Positions 1 through 10,190 of a DNA stretch of 64,000 nucleotides are shown in pieces. This DNA comes from Streptomyces venezuelae. Lineage in GTDB: Bacteria; Actinomycetota; Actinomycetes; Streptomycetales; Streptomycetaceae. Both the position numbers and the translations under genes were made by a program. Each line of letters starts with the position of its first letter. The first letter of the stretch is position 1. Location of the stretch: assembly GCF_008642375.1 (NCBI RefSeq), contig NZ_CP029194.1, forward strand, positions 434,001 through 498,000, given 5' to 3'. The notes beneath the pieces are model-generated. The model ran no database searches, was not told the origin of the DNA, and worked only from the letters and a program-made list of their open reading frames with translations.

Positions 1-153
1 GTTGAGCATCGTTGACTTGCCGGAGCCGGACGGGCCGACGACGGCGAGGAGTTCACCCTCGTCGACGGTGAGGTTCACCGCGCGCAGGGCGTGGACGCCG
101 CCGGGGTACGCCTTGCCGGCGTCCCGCAGTTCGATGACCGGGGCCGGTGTCAT
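1..153 (-). CDS. ABC transporter ATP-binding protein, N-terminal part only
   Basis: This is the first 51 codons of an ABC ATPase that runs off the left edge. It begins MTPAPVIELRDAGKAYPGG and reaches the Walker A motif GPSGSGKST, so the nucleotide-binding loop is visible but Walker B and the signature are not. The ATG overlaps the stop of the upstream gene as ATGA, so it is the third gene of a minus-strand operon behind a lipoprotein and a membrane-fusion-type protein. That order is typical of MacB-like exporters in actinobacteria, with a permease expected further left (inference). Confidence 0.9.
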   Translation of the reverse strand, partial: MTPAPVIELRDAGKAYPGGVHALRAVNLTVDEGELLAVVGPSGSGKSTMLN

Positions 154-1229
154 GAGACCGCCACCCCGACCTGCAGGCCTTCGCTCAGGTCCGGGCCGCT
201 GACCTCGATGCGTCCGTCGGCGGTCATGCCCGTCTCGACGCGTACGGTCGTCGATCCGGTCCCCCGGACGATCTGGAGGCCGTAGCCGCCGTTCTCGCCG
301 CGCAGAGCGAGGACCGCCTCGACGGGGACCGTGAGGACGCCCCTGCGCGCCTCGCTGACGAACTTCACGCTCGCGGACGCCTTGGCGTCCTCGCCGCTCG
401 CGGTGTTCGCCCCGCCGTCCAGGACGACCTCGACCGTGATGCCGTCCTGGGCGCCCCCGCCGCCGTCGGGTGCGGCGCCCTCGGGGCGTACGGTCCCGTC
501 GACCCGCCCGGCCACGGTCTTCCCGCTCGGCAGGGTGACCTCGACCTTGGTGCCGCGCGAGGTGAGCGCCCCGTCGGACTGGTCCAGTCGGGCCCGTACG
601 ACGGGCCGGGTGGAGGCGACGGTCAGGACGGCGCCGTTCGGGGCGACCTGGTCGGCGAGGGCCGCGTCGGCGGAGACCACCCTGATCTTGCCGGGCTGGA
701 AGACGACGTCGCCCTTGCCGACCCGTCCGGTCGGTTCGCGGTTCAGGGACTTCTGCCACTGCTTGACGGCGGCCTCGGTGTCCTTGCCGTACCGCGTGTC
801 GACGTACAGGTGCGCTCCCCAGCCCAGTTCGCGGAGGTTGCGTTCCAGTTGGAGGACGTCGCTGCCCCGGTCGCCCGGCTTCATCTCGCGGAACATGGGG
901 ACGGGCCCGTAGAGCAGGGTGACGGGCTTGTCGTTCAGCTCGTACAGGGCCTCTCCCCGGGTCAGCGTCCTCCCTTCCGGGGCGGCGACGGTGACCGTGC
1001 CCTCGACGGCGGACTTGACGACGCGGCGCTGGGCGAAGTCGAGCGTGCCGTCGACCGTCTTGGAGCGTACGAGGTCGGTGCGGACGACGGTCGCGGTGGC
1101 GGGCGGCAGGTCGCCGCCCTTGCCGGTCGCGTCGGCCTGCCCGCCGCCGTCGAGGAGGAGGACGCCCCCGGTGACCGCGGCGGCGACGGTCGTCGCGCCG
1201 AGCACGAGAAGGGCCGAGCGGCGCCTCAC
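150..1229 (-). CDS. Peptidoglycan-binding, membrane-fusion (HlyD-like) protein of an ABC exporter
   Basis: A 359-residue protein with an N-terminal signal anchor (SALLVLGATTVAAAVTGGVLLL), followed by a beta-rich region, a PG_binding_1-like segment (GDRGSDVLQLERNLRELG ... DTRYGKDTEAAVKQWQ, about residues 115-165) and a C-terminal barrel-sandwich region as in efflux adaptor proteins. The family joins an ABC exporter to the cell wall. The GTG at 1229 overlaps the upstream stop as GTGA, and the stop overlaps the ATPase start, so the three genes are coupled. The open frame continues upstream, but that part is only an antisense shadow of other genes. The substrate is unknown. Confidence 0.85.
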   Translation of the reverse strand: MRRRSALLVLGATTVAAAVTGGVLLLDGGGQADATGKGGDLPPATATVVRTDLVRSKTVDGTLDFAQRRVVKSAVEGTVTVAAPEGRTLTRGEALYELNDKPVTLLYGPVPMFREMKPGDRGSDVLQLERNLRELGWGAHLYVDTRYGKDTEAAVKQWQKSLNREPTGRVGKGDVVFQPGKIRVVSADAALADQVAPNGAVLTVASTRPVVRARLDQSDGALTSRGTKVEVTLPSGKTVAGRVDGTVRPEGAAPDGGGGAQDGITVEVVLDGGANTASGEDAKASASVKFVSEARRGVLTVPVEAVLALRGENGGYGLQIVRGTGSTTVRVETGMTADGRIEVSGPDLSEGLQVGVAVS

Positions 1230-1912
1230 TGCATGCCGTCCAGACCGTCGAGCAGCGTCGTCCGGCACGCCTCGCGGGCCTGCTTGTACGCCGGCGAGTT
1301 CGTGTCGATGACCGGCGAGGCCGGGTTCGGGTCGCCGCCCGGCTGGGCGTTGCCGCCGCTCATGGTCGGGTTGGTGAAGCGGGAGACGCCGTTGTCCCGC
1401 ATGCACTTGGCGTGCGCGAGCATCGACTCGTAGTCCTTCTGCTGGTCGCGCTTGGGCTCGGCCAGCATGGCCCGCTGGAGTTCGGGGGCGCAGACGCCGT
1501 TCCTGCCGCCCTTGGCGGCCTCGTTCTGGCCGGGCCGGGAGGAGATCTCCTCGATCTTCGTCCAGTCGAGGTGCCCGCTGAGCTTCGGGTCCGGGTAGTC
1601 CTTGTAGCCGCCCTTGACACGCATGCACTGGACGTACTTCAGCTGGGCGTCGTAGAAGGCGCTCTTCCCGGCGGGCGCGGCGCTCGGGGCGCCGGCGTCG
1701 CCGCCGCCGCCGTCGCTTCCGTCGTCGCTGCCGCCGCCCGGGCGCGAGGCCGACGGGGTGTCCGGCACGGAGGCGATCTCGTCGCTCTTCGCCGTACCAC
1801 CGGCGCTGTCGGCACCGGCGCCGCAGGCCGCCGAGAGGACGAGGACGGGAAGCGCGGCGAGCACGGTGAGGCGCAGCCGGCCGGTGGCACGGGAGGTCGT
1901 GGTGGGGTTCAT
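1226..1912 (-). CDS. Lipoprotein with paired CMR motifs
   Basis: A 228-residue lipoprotein. The N-terminus has a signal peptide ending in the lipobox LSAACG, then a low-complexity Gly/Ser/Asp linker (about 30-65). The mature domain has two related halves with motifs YVQCMRVKG and HAKCMRDNG, each followed by a second cysteine (GVCAPEL and EACRTTL), giving four cysteines that could form two disulfides outside the cell. The ATG at 1912 is preceded by AGGA at a spacing of 8. It is first in the exporter operon, so it may be a substrate-binding or accessory factor (inference). I do not know an assigned function for this family. Confidence 0.8.
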   Translation of the reverse strand: MNPTTTSRATGRLRLTVLAALPVLVLSAACGAGADSAGGTAKSDEIASVPDTPSASRPGGGSDDGSDGGGGDAGAPSAAPAGKSAFYDAQLKYVQCMRVKGGYKDYPDPKLSGHLDWTKIEEISSRPGQNEAAKGGRNGVCAPELQRAMLAEPKRDQQKDYESMLAHAKCMRDNGVSRFTNPTMSGGNAQPGGDPNPASPVIDTNSPAYKQAREACRTTLLDGLDGMQ

Positions 1913-2046
1913 GGGCTCCATCCTCGCCAGGCCACGTGATGACCTGTCCATGGCCACATGATGAGAACGTAACAATGCCCCCGACCTGCGCATCCGCTCC
2001 CGGCCCCGGCCCCGGATCGGTCGTGGGCGTGCTCATAATCGATCCC

Positions 2047-2742
2047 ATGCCGCATGTACTGCTCATCGAGGACGACGCGTCCGTACGGGACGGAATGGAG
2101 CTCGTGCTGCGCCGGCACGGGTACGACGTCGACACGGCGGCCACCGGCGAACAGGCGCTCTCCCTGCTGGACGGCCCGGGCGGCGCGCGGGTCGAACTGG
2201 CCGTGCTCGACCTGATGCTGCCCGGCATCGACGGCTTCGAGGTGTGCCGCCGGATCCGCGCGCGGACCGCCACGCTGCCGGTCATCATGCTGACCGCGCG
2301 CGGCGACGACCGGGACATCGTGACGGGCCTGGAGGCGGGCGCCGACGACTACGTGGTCAAGCCGGTCACCGCGCCCGTCCTCGAAGCCCGCATCAGGGCC
2401 GCGCTGCGCCGGGCGGAACCCTCCGGTCCGGTGCGCGGGACGGGGCCGGACCCGGCCGGGCTGGTCATCGACCGCGCGGGGCTGACCGTCACCAAGCGCG
2501 GGGTCCAGGTCGCGCTGCCGCCCACGGAGCTGCGGCTCCTCCTTGAGCTTTCGGCCTCCCCCGGCCGGGTGTTCAGCCGCGAGCAGCTCCTCGCGTCCGT
2601 CTGGGACCACACCTTCCTGGGCGACTCCCGGATCGTGGACGCGGCGGTCGGACGGCTGCGGGCCAAGCTGGAGGACGTACCGGCGAAGCCGCGGTACGTG
2701 CAGACGGTGCGGGGCTTCGGCTACCGCTTCGGACCGCTGTGA
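2047..2742 (+). CDS. Two-component response regulator, OmpR/PhoB type
   Basis: A 231-residue response regulator. The receiver domain covers residues 3-115, with acidic pocket LIEDD, phosphoacceptor Asp55 in VLDLMLPGIDG and the conserved Lys106 in DDYVVKPV. A winged-helix DNA-binding domain follows (about 140-230), ending TVRGFGYRF. It resembles the AfsQ1/CseB group of streptomycete regulators, but I cannot assign orthology. The stop overlaps the kinase GTG, so the pair is translationally coupled. The start is chosen at the conserved receiver N-terminus because there is no strong ribosome-binding site. Confidence 0.93.
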   Translation: MPHVLLIEDDASVRDGMELVLRRHGYDVDTAATGEQALSLLDGPGGARVELAVLDLMLPGIDGFEVCRRIRARTATLPVIMLTARGDDRDIVTGLEAGADDYVVKPVTAPVLEARIRAALRRAEPSGPVRGTGPDPAGLVIDRAGLTVTKRGVQVALPPTELRLLLELSASPGRVFSREQLLASVWDHTFLGDSRIVDAAVGRLRAKLEDVPAKPRYVQTVRGFGYRFGPL

Positions 2743-4280
2743 GCCGACGCTCCGGGTGGTCGCGGGGCGGCCGGCTCGTCGGCGGGCTGCGCACCCGGCT
2801 CGTCGTCGCCTTCGTCGTCGTCGCGCTGCTCAGCGCCGTGACCTCGACCGCGCTCGCCTACCGGGACGCTCGGACGGCCGTGCTCCAGCGCACCCAGAAC
2901 GCCGCCGTGAACGACCTGCGGGAGCGGGTCACCGCGGTCGCCGCCGACTTCGACGTACCACCCGACCAGCGCGCCCTGTCCCGGTTCGCGTCGAAGGTCT
3001 CCGACGGCATCGGCGGCCGCATCGTGGTCGCCCGCTACCAGGACCTGGTCGCCGTCTCCGACTCGCTCGCCGACACGGAGGCGCGGATCACCACCGGGCT
3101 CCGGGCCGCCGTGCGCACCGGGTCGGGGGCGCGGTTCCAGCGGGTGACGTGGCGGGGCGAGCCCTATCTGGCCGTCGGCATGCCGGTGACGTACGCCGAC
3201 GGGGACCGCCGTGCCTCCGGCCTGGAGGTCTTCTCGATCACCGACCTGCGGGCCGAGCGCGACGACACCGCCGCGCTGCTCGACTCCGTGCGGTCGGGCG
3301 TCGTCCCGGTGGTGCTCCTCGCCGCCGTCCTGGCCCTGCTCGCCGCGCGGACGGTGCTCCGTCCGGTACGGGAGCTGGGGCGGGCGACGCGGGAGCTCGC
3401 GGCCGGCGACCTCGGCAGCCGGGTCGCCGTCACCGGTCACGACGAACTCGCCGACCTGGCGCGGACCTTCAACGACACCGCCGACGCCCTCCAGGCCTCC
3501 GACGCGGAGCTGCGCGAACAGGAGGCGAAGGCACGCCGGTTCGTGGCGGACGTCTCGCACGAGCTGCGCACGCCCCTCGCGGCGATGACGATGGTGGCGA
3601 CGGTGCTGGACGAGGACGCCGACCAGCTGCCGCCGGACGCGGCGCGCGCGGCCCGCACGGTCGGTGCGGAGACGGCCCGGCTGTCCCGGCTGGTCGAGGA
3701 CCTGATGGAGATCTCCCGCTTCGACGCGGGGGCGGTACGGCTCAACGCGGCCGAGACGGACCTCGCCGAGGCCGTACGGGCCTCACTGGCGCTGCGCGGC
3801 TGGACGGACCGGGTGCGGACGGACCTCGCCGAGGGCGTAAGGGCGAGGGTCGACCGGCGCCGCGTCGACGTGATCGTGGCGAACCTGGTGGGGAACGCGC
3901 TGCGGCACGGCGCCCCGCCGGTCACCGTGACCCTCGGGACGACGGTCACGGAGGACGGGGAGTGGGTGACGCTGGAGGTCGCCGACCACGGTCCGGGGCT
4001 GCCGCCGGGCGCCGGGGAACGGGTCTTCGACCGTTTCTACAAGGCGGACGCGGCCCGCACGCGCGGCGCGGCCGACGACAGCGGGCAGGGCAGCGGACTC
4101 GGCACGGCGATCGCGCTGGAGAACGCCCGGTTGCACGGCGGCACGATCGACGCGGGCAGCGGGCCGGAGGGCGGCGCGGTGTTCACGTTGCGCCTGCCCC
4201 TGCGGCGTACGGACGACGAACGGCGTACGGACGACGACCTGTGGTCGGACGACCGGTCCACCAGGGAGGACGCGGAGTGA
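2739..4280 (+). CDS. Sensor histidine kinase of the adjacent response regulator
   Basis: A 513-residue membrane kinase with a first transmembrane segment at about 21-41, an extracytoplasmic sensor region (42-186), a second transmembrane segment (about 187-206) and a HAMP domain. The dimerisation domain has His274 in FVADVSHELRTPL, and an HATPase_c domain follows with N-box NLVGNALRHG and G-boxes ADHGPGLPPG and GSGLGTAIA. All catalytic motifs are present. It overlaps both neighbours by GTGA junctions, forming a regulator-kinase-lipoprotein operon in which the lipoprotein may modulate sensing (inference from gene order). Confidence 0.93.
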   Translation: MSRRSGWSRGGRLVGGLRTRLVVAFVVVALLSAVTSTALAYRDARTAVLQRTQNAAVNDLRERVTAVAADFDVPPDQRALSRFASKVSDGIGGRIVVARYQDLVAVSDSLADTEARITTGLRAAVRTGSGARFQRVTWRGEPYLAVGMPVTYADGDRRASGLEVFSITDLRAERDDTAALLDSVRSGVVPVVLLAAVLALLAARTVLRPVRELGRATRELAAGDLGSRVAVTGHDELADLARTFNDTADALQASDAELREQEAKARRFVADVSHELRTPLAAMTMVATVLDEDADQLPPDAARAARTVGAETARLSRLVEDLMEISRFDAGAVRLNAAETDLAEAVRASLALRGWTDRVRTDLAEGVRARVDRRRVDVIVANLVGNALRHGAPPVTVTLGTTVTEDGEWVTLEVADHGPGLPPGAGERVFDRFYKADAARTRGAADDSGQGSGLGTAIALENARLHGGTIDAGSGPEGGAVFTLRLPLRRTDDERRTDDDLWSDDRSTREDAE

Positions 4281-4774
4281 AGGTCCGTCATGGAGTCGCG
4301 GTCGCTTCGCTGGCGCTCGCCCTCGTCGGCTGCGGTGTCCAGCCGACCGGAGTGATACGCGCGGGCGAGCCCGCCTCGGGGCTGACGCGCGGGATGCGGC
4401 TCTATTACGCCTCCGACACCGGTCTGCGCGGAGTGCCGCTGCTGGACCCGCGGTCGAGGGACCTCAACTCGGTGGTGAAGCTGCTCGCCCAGGGCCCCGG
4501 TCCCGCCGAGCAGCGCGCCGGGCTCACCTCGCTGGTGCAGGAGCTCGGCGGCTACACGGTGAGCGGGACGGGGGCGCGCGTCACGATCCGCATGGACGGC
4601 CCGTACCCGCTGTCGGGGCGCGACCAGGGCACGGGACAGCTGGTGTGCACGCTGGCGCGTGCGCAGTCCGTCCTCGAACCAGAGGTCGGCACGGACGACG
4701 TCGAGGTCACCGTGCGGCCGACGGAGGGGCCGGTCCTGGGACCGTACCGGTGCGCGGAGTTCCTCGACAGGTGA
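4277..4774 (+). CDS. Lipoprotein, GerMN-like, third gene of the two-component operon
   Basis: A 165-residue protein with a short signal peptide and lipobox ALVGCG. The body contains the pattern SVVKLLAQGPGPAEQRAGL followed by alternating beta-strand segments and CTLARAQSVL. This resembles the GerMN domain found in LpqB-type lipoproteins. The GTG overlaps the kinase stop (GTGA). A lipoprotein encoded with a sensor kinase is often a negative modulator of that kinase, as CseA is for CseC. That role here is inference. The stop codon lies inside a strong terminator hairpin. Confidence 0.8.
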   Translation: MKVRHGVAVASLALALVGCGVQPTGVIRAGEPASGLTRGMRLYYASDTGLRGVPLLDPRSRDLNSVVKLLAQGPGPAEQRAGLTSLVQELGGYTVSGTGARVTIRMDGPYPLSGRDQGTGQLVCTLARAQSVLEPEVGTDDVEVTVRPTEGPVLGPYRCAEFLDR

Positions 4775-4800
4775 GGCCCGCCCGGAGGGGCGGGTCTCAC
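4771..4800 (+). terminator. Hairpin terminator overlapping the lipoprotein stop
   Basis: The arms GTGAGGCCCGCCC and GGGCGGGTCTCAC pair over 13 positions with one G-U wobble around a GGAG loop. The TGA stop at 4772-4774 is inside the left arm. It separates this plus-strand operon from the convergent hydrolase gene. Confidence 0.75.
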
Positions 4801-4847
4801 CCGCGCTCCGCCGTGACGTACGGGGCACGGCGGCGCGGCGGCGCGGG

Positions 4848-5762
4848 TCAGGCCGAGGGGCCGGGGATCTGCAGCGCCTTGGCGTTGCGGTCCCAGCCCG
4901 ACCAGAGGTCGTCGTCCCCGCAGTAGCCGCAGCCGGGGCCGAAGAACACGCCCCGGGCCTGCTCGTCGCCCATCAGCCAGAAGCGCAGCCAGGCGGTGGT
5001 CGGGGCGCGGAAGTCCCCGCCGTCGCCGATGGAGCTGAGGTGTCCGGCGCCGCGGACCTCGCCGTAGACGGCGGGGACGTGGCCCGAGTCCCGGTAGAGC
5101 GCCTTCACCAGGGCGGGCCACACGGTGAGGTCCCGCTGGCCGGCCAGGTAGAAGACGGGCTCGTCCATCAGGTCGGGGCTGGTGATCGGACCCGGCTGGA
5201 TGGGGACGGCGGTGTCGACGCGCGGGTCGATCGCGGCGTTGACGGCCGCCGCGCCGCCCTGCGAGTGGCCGGCGGAACCGATGTGTTCGAGGTCCACCTT
5301 GCCGTGGAAGGCGCTGCCGCTGTCCGCGTTCCACTTCTCCAGCACGTCGATCCCGGCCCGCATGCTGATGGCGAAGTTCGAGGTGGGGGTGTTGGCGGCG
5401 GCGACGATGAAGCCCTGGCTCGCCCAGTGCCGCAGCAGCGAGCTGTAGATCCCCGGAACGGCGCCGGTGCCGTTGCCCCAGATGACGACCGGGTGCCGCT
5501 CCCCCGACCGGCCCATGTCGCGCGGGTAGTAGAAGGTGTGCACGACCCCGATGTCGACGTTCACCTCGTACGGGCCGGTCTGCCCCCAGTCGGTGCCGAG
5601 CGAGGCGATCCTGCCCGTCGGCTCCTCCGCCGCGGCGGCGCCGCCCGGCGTGACGACGGCCGCCAGAGCGCCGGCGAGAAGGGCGCTGCCGAGCACCCGC
5701 CCCCATCTCCCCGGCACCGCCGGCTTCCCCGTCCTCCCTGACTTCCCCGACATCTCTGACAC
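4848..5762 (-). CDS. Secreted alpha/beta hydrolase (chlorophyllase/cutinase-like)
   Basis: A 304-residue exported hydrolase. The N-terminus has a basic region and the hydrophobic stretch LGSALLAGALAAVV, ending with an AAAA-type cleavage site. The body has the nucleophile elbow GHSQGG, an oxyanion strand HPVVIWGNG and a late histidine in GAGHLSSIG. A cysteine pair, GPGCGYCGDD, near the C-terminus could be a disulfide. The family hydrolyses esters, but the substrate cannot be told. The GTG at 5762 is chosen because AAGGAG lies five bases upstream; an internal ATG at 5753 is less well placed. Confidence 0.8.
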   Translation of the reverse strand: MSEMSGKSGRTGKPAVPGRWGRVLGSALLAGALAAVVTPGGAAAAEEPTGRIASLGTDWGQTGPYEVNVDIGVVHTFYYPRDMGRSGERHPVVIWGNGTGAVPGIYSSLLRHWASQGFIVAAANTPTSNFAISMRAGIDVLEKWNADSGSAFHGKVDLEHIGSAGHSQGGAAAVNAAIDPRVDTAVPIQPGPITSPDLMDEPVFYLAGQRDLTVWPALVKALYRDSGHVPAVYGEVRGAGHLSSIGDGGDFRAPTTAWLRFWLMGDEQARGVFFGPGCGYCGDDDLWSGWDRNAKALQIPGPSA

Positions 5763-5940
5763 AGGAACTCCTTCACGGATACGGCGCGTTGCGCGTCCTC
5801 GCAATCGCGACCCGTGCCCATGGTCGGGGTCCCCGGCACAGCTGTCCCCCGGCAGGAGCCCAGAGCTGCCACGGCCGGACTGGGCGTCTGCCCAATCCCG
5901 CGGGACGGGCCTCTGCCAGCAAGCCGCTCCGGAAACGGCG

Positions 5941-5969
5941 GAGCGCTCCGGCCGGGGGCCGGAGCGCTC
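5941..5969 (-). terminator. Terminator downstream of gap
   Basis: A perfect 13-bp inverted repeat (GAGCGCTCCGGCC / GGCCGGAGCGCTC) with a three-base loop lies 48 bases past the gap stop. The rest of 5763-6017 shows no gene. Confidence 0.75.
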
Positions 5970-6017
5970 TCGGGAGGGCCTGGCAGGTGTGCGGGCCTGC
6001 CGGGCCGAGGTCTGCCG

Positions 6018-7016
6018 TCAGCGGCCCGCGAGGAGTTCCAGCGAGTCGATCACGCGGTTCGAGAAGCCCCACTCGTTGTCGTACCAGGCGACGACCTTGA
6101 TGTGGCGGCCTTCGACGCGGGTGAGGGCCGAGTCGAAGATCGACGAGTGCGGGTTGCCCGTGATGTCGGAGGAGACCAGCGGGTCGTCCGAGTACTCCAG
6201 CACGCCGGCGAGCGGGCCCTCCGCGGCGGCGCGGTAGGCGGCCAGGACGTCCTCGAGGGTCACGTCGCGGGCGACGGTCGTGTTGAGCTCGACGATCGAG
6301 CCGACCGGGACGGGGACGCGGATCGAGTCGCCCGACAGCTTGCCGTCGAGGTTCGGCAGCACGTGGCCGATGGCCTTGGCGGCGCCGGTCGTCGTGGGCA
6401 CGATGTTCACGGCGGCGGCGCGGGCACGGCGGGCGTCGCGGTGCGGGCCGTCCAGGAGGTTCTGCTCCTGGGTGTAGGCGTGGACCGTCGTCATGAAGCC
6501 GTGCTCGATGCCGGCGAGGTCGTCGAGGACCGAGGCCAGCGGCGCGAGCGCGTTGGTCGTGCAGGAGGCGTTCGAGACGATGGTGTGCAGCTCGTGGTCG
6601 TACGCGTCGGTGTTGACGCCGTACGCGAGCGTGACGTCGGCGCCGTCCGCCGGCGCGCTGACGAGGACCTTCTTGGCACCCGCGTCGATGTGGGCGCGAG
6701 CGGCCTTGGCCGAGGTGAAGCGGCCGGTCGACTCGAGCACGATGTCGACGCCCAGCTCGGCCCAGGGCAGCTGCGCGGGCTCACGCTCGGCCAGCACGGT
6801 GATACGGCGGCCGTCGACGACGAGGGTGTTGCCCTCGACGGTCACCGGACGGCCCAGACGACCGGACGTCGTGTCGTAGGCGAGCAGCCGCGCGAGGGCG
6901 GCGGGCTCGGTGAGGTCGTTGACGGCCACGACCTCGAGGTCGCTGTCGCGCTCGAGCAGTGCGCGCAGCACGTTGCGTCCGATGCGGCCGAATCCGTTGA
7001 TGGCGATGCGGGTCAT
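6018..7016 (-). CDS. gap: Glyceraldehyde-3-phosphate dehydrogenase, type I
   Basis: A 332-residue enzyme converting glyceraldehyde-3-phosphate to 1,3-bisphosphoglycerate with NAD in glycolysis. The N-terminal Rossmann motif is INGFGRIGR, catalytic Cys152 lies in SNASCTTNALAPL and His179 in TTVHAYTQ; the C-terminus carries WYDNEWGFSNRV. The opening MTRIAINGFGRIGRNVLRAL matches the second, non-operonic GAPDH of streptomycetes (remembered) rather than the copy linked to pgk-tpi. It stands alone, with its own terminator and a divergently arranged control region shared with no glycolytic neighbour, so it may be a conditional isozyme. Confidence 0.96.
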   Translation of the reverse strand: MTRIAINGFGRIGRNVLRALLERDSDLEVVAVNDLTEPAALARLLAYDTTSGRLGRPVTVEGNTLVVDGRRITVLAEREPAQLPWAELGVDIVLESTGRFTSAKAARAHIDAGAKKVLVSAPADGADVTLAYGVNTDAYDHELHTIVSNASCTTNALAPLASVLDDLAGIEHGFMTTVHAYTQEQNLLDGPHRDARRARAAAVNIVPTTTGAAKAIGHVLPNLDGKLSGDSIRVPVPVGSIVELNTTVARDVTLEDVLAAYRAAAEGPLAGVLEYSDDPLVSSDITGNPHSSIFDSALTRVEGRHIKVVAWYDNEWGFSNRVIDSLELLAGR

Positions 7017-7130
7017 GAGCGGGTGTCCCTTCGGTTCCGTTGCGACCCAGACTCGCGTACGAAATCCGCCCGTGACAGCGGCGTGATCGCCACGGTCCGC
7101 AAGGATCGCGCCAGGCGAGGGAAAAGGGGG

Positions 7131-8126
7131 CTACTCGCCCTGGGCGAAGGTCCGCCGGTACTCGCTCGGTGTGGTGCCGAGGATGTGCTGGAAGTGCAGC
7201 CGCAGGTTGGCCCCGGTGCCGAGACCGACGTCGGCGGCGATCTGCTCGACGCTGCGCCCGGACCGCTCCAGGAGCTCGCGGGCCACGTCGATCCGGGCGC
7301 GCATCACCCACTGCATGGGCGTGTACCCGGTGTCCTCGACGAAGCGCCGGGAGAGCGTCCGCGCCGAGACCGCCGCGTGCCGGGCGAGTATCTCCAGGGT
7401 GAGGGGCTCGCCGAGCCGGTGCAGCGCCCACTCGCGGGTGGCGGCGAACCTCTCACCGAGGGCCTCGGGCACGCTGCGCGGCACGTACTGCGCCTGGCCG
7501 CCGCTGCGGTACGGGGCCGCGACGAGGCGTCGGGCCGCGTGGTTCGAGGCGGCCACGCCGAGGTCGCCGCGCAGGATGTGCAGGCACAGGTCGATGCCGG
7601 AGGCCGCGCCGGCCGAGGTGAGGACGCTGCCCTCGTCGACGAAGAGGACGTTCTCGTCGACCTGGACGAGGGGGCGTTTGGCGGCGAGCGCCCGCGCGTA
7701 GTGCCAGTGTGTCGTCGCACGCTTGCCGTCGAGGAGGCCGGTGGCGGCGAGCGCGAACGCTCCGGTCGAGATGGCGGCCAGGCGCGCGCCCCGCTCGTGG
7801 GCGGCGATCAGTGCCTCGACGACGGCCGGCGGCGGGTCCTCGCGGTCGGGGAAGCGGTAGCCGGGGACGAAGACGATGTCGGCCCAGGCGAGGGCGTCGA
7901 GGCCGTGGGCGACGTGGTAGGACAGCCCGTCCCCGCCCGCGACGGGCCCGGGAGCCGCGCCGCAGACCCGTACCTCGTACGGCATGCTCGCGCGGGTCGT
8001 GAACACCTGGGCCGGGATGCCGACGTCGAGCGGTTTCGCGCCTTCGAGGACGAGGACGGCGACGCGATGCGGGTGGGAAAAGGGCACGTGAACGAGGGTA
8101 CGCGGCCGCTTCGGCCGACCACGCAT
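7131..8126 (-). CDS. GlxA-family transcriptional regulator (DJ-1/PfpI plus AraC HTH)
   Basis: About 331 residues: an N-terminal DJ-1/PfpI-like domain (about 20-190) and a C-terminal AraC helix-turn-helix pair (about 230-325) with ILARHAAVSARTLSRRF and YTPMQWVMRARIDVAREL. The position of the DJ-1 catalytic cysteine is occupied by Ser/Thr (AISTGAFALAATG), so it is a sensor rather than an enzyme, as is common in GlxA regulators. The start is uncertain: ATG 8126 has only a distant GGAGG, and GTG 8087 would also leave an intact domain. The target may be the neighbouring gap or the divergent secreted hydrolase (inference). Confidence 0.85.
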   Translation of the reverse strand: MRGRPKRPRTLVHVPFSHPHRVAVLVLEGAKPLDVGIPAQVFTTRASMPYEVRVCGAAPGPVAGGDGLSYHVAHGLDALAWADIVFVPGYRFPDREDPPPAVVEALIAAHERGARLAAISTGAFALAATGLLDGKRATTHWHYARALAAKRPLVQVDENVLFVDEGSVLTSAGAASGIDLCLHILRGDLGVAASNHAARRLVAAPYRSGGQAQYVPRSVPEALGERFAATREWALHRLGEPLTLEILARHAAVSARTLSRRFVEDTGYTPMQWVMRARIDVARELLERSGRSVEQIAADVGLGTGANLRLHFQHILGTTPSEYRRTFAQGE

Positions 8127-8199
8127 CCGTACTCGGAACAGCACCCTCCGGAACTCGTCGGCCGTGACAGGAACTTTTCTCGCGCGTTGGCACTCATGA

Positions 8200-9612
<1,413 letters not shown>

Positions 9613-9625
9613 GCCGACGCCGTGG

Positions 9626-9667
9626 ACCAGGCCTGATCAGGCCTGATCAGAACCGATCAGGCCTGGT
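9626..9667. terminator. Bidirectional terminator between convergent genes
   Basis: Perfect 13-bp arms (ACCAGGCCTGATC / GATCAGGCCTGGT) are separated by 16 bases that hold another partial copy of the arm. The acetyltransferase stop codon (9657-9659) lies inside the right arm. Confidence 0.75.
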
Positions 9668-10190
9668 ACTCGGTGAGGTCGATGGCGTGGACGCGCAGCG
9701 GCACGTCGTGGACGGGGTGGTTCATCTCGCGCTCGGCGGTCATGCCGAGCTTGCCCAGGATGTTCTCGGCGGCCGTGTTGCTGATGTGGGTGAGGGCGAC
9801 GACCCGGTCGAGCCCCCGGTCCTGGAGTGCGAACTCCAGGACCGCGTGGGTGGCCTCGGAGGCGTACCCCTGACCCCAGAAGGGCCTGCCGAGGCGCCAG
9901 CTGATCTCCACCTCCGCCATCAGCTCCGGCAGTCCCTCGGGCACGGAAAGACCCGCGAAGCCGATCAGCTCCCCGGAGGCGAGCAGCTCGACGGCGAAGA
10001 GCCCGAAGCCCTCGTCGTCCCACTCCTCCTCGTACCGCTCGATGTCCCCGGCGGTCTCGTCCAGGTCCCGCACCGATCCGTCGCCGATCCAGCGCATGAC
10101 CTCGGGGTCGGCGTTGATCTCGGCCAGGGGGACGAGGTCGTCGTCGGTCCAGCGTCGGAGGATGAGGCGGGGGGTACGGATCTCGGTCAT
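9657..10190 (-). CDS. GNAT-family N-acetyltransferase (RimJ/RimL-like)
   Basis: A 177-residue acetyltransferase. It opens TPRLILRRWTDDDL, typical of the RimJ/RimL subgroup, and has the acetyl-CoA-binding turn GRPFWGQGYASEA followed by the HISNTAAENILGKLGM helix that ends this fold. The family transfers acetyl from acetyl-CoA to protein N-termini, amino acids or antibiotics; the acceptor is not predictable here. The ATG at 10190 follows AGGATGGGGGC. The next 190 bases (10191-10382) hold nothing I can identify. Confidence 0.85.
   Translation of the reverse strand: MTEIRTPRLILRRWTDDDLVPLAEINADPEVMRWIGDGSVRDLDETAGDIERYEEEWDDEGFGLFAVELLASGELIGFAGLSVPEGLPELMAEVEISWRLGRPFWGQGYASEATHAVLEFALQDRGLDRVVALTHISNTAAENILGKLGMTAEREMNHPVHDVPLRVHAIDLTEYQA

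Noticed and set aside
1230..2318. Long open frame extending the peptidoglycan-binding protein upstream on the minus strand
   Set aside because: It runs antisense through the lipoprotein and the response regulator with arginine/proline-rich sequence and no domain. The GTG at 1229 with its GTGA overlap is a better start.
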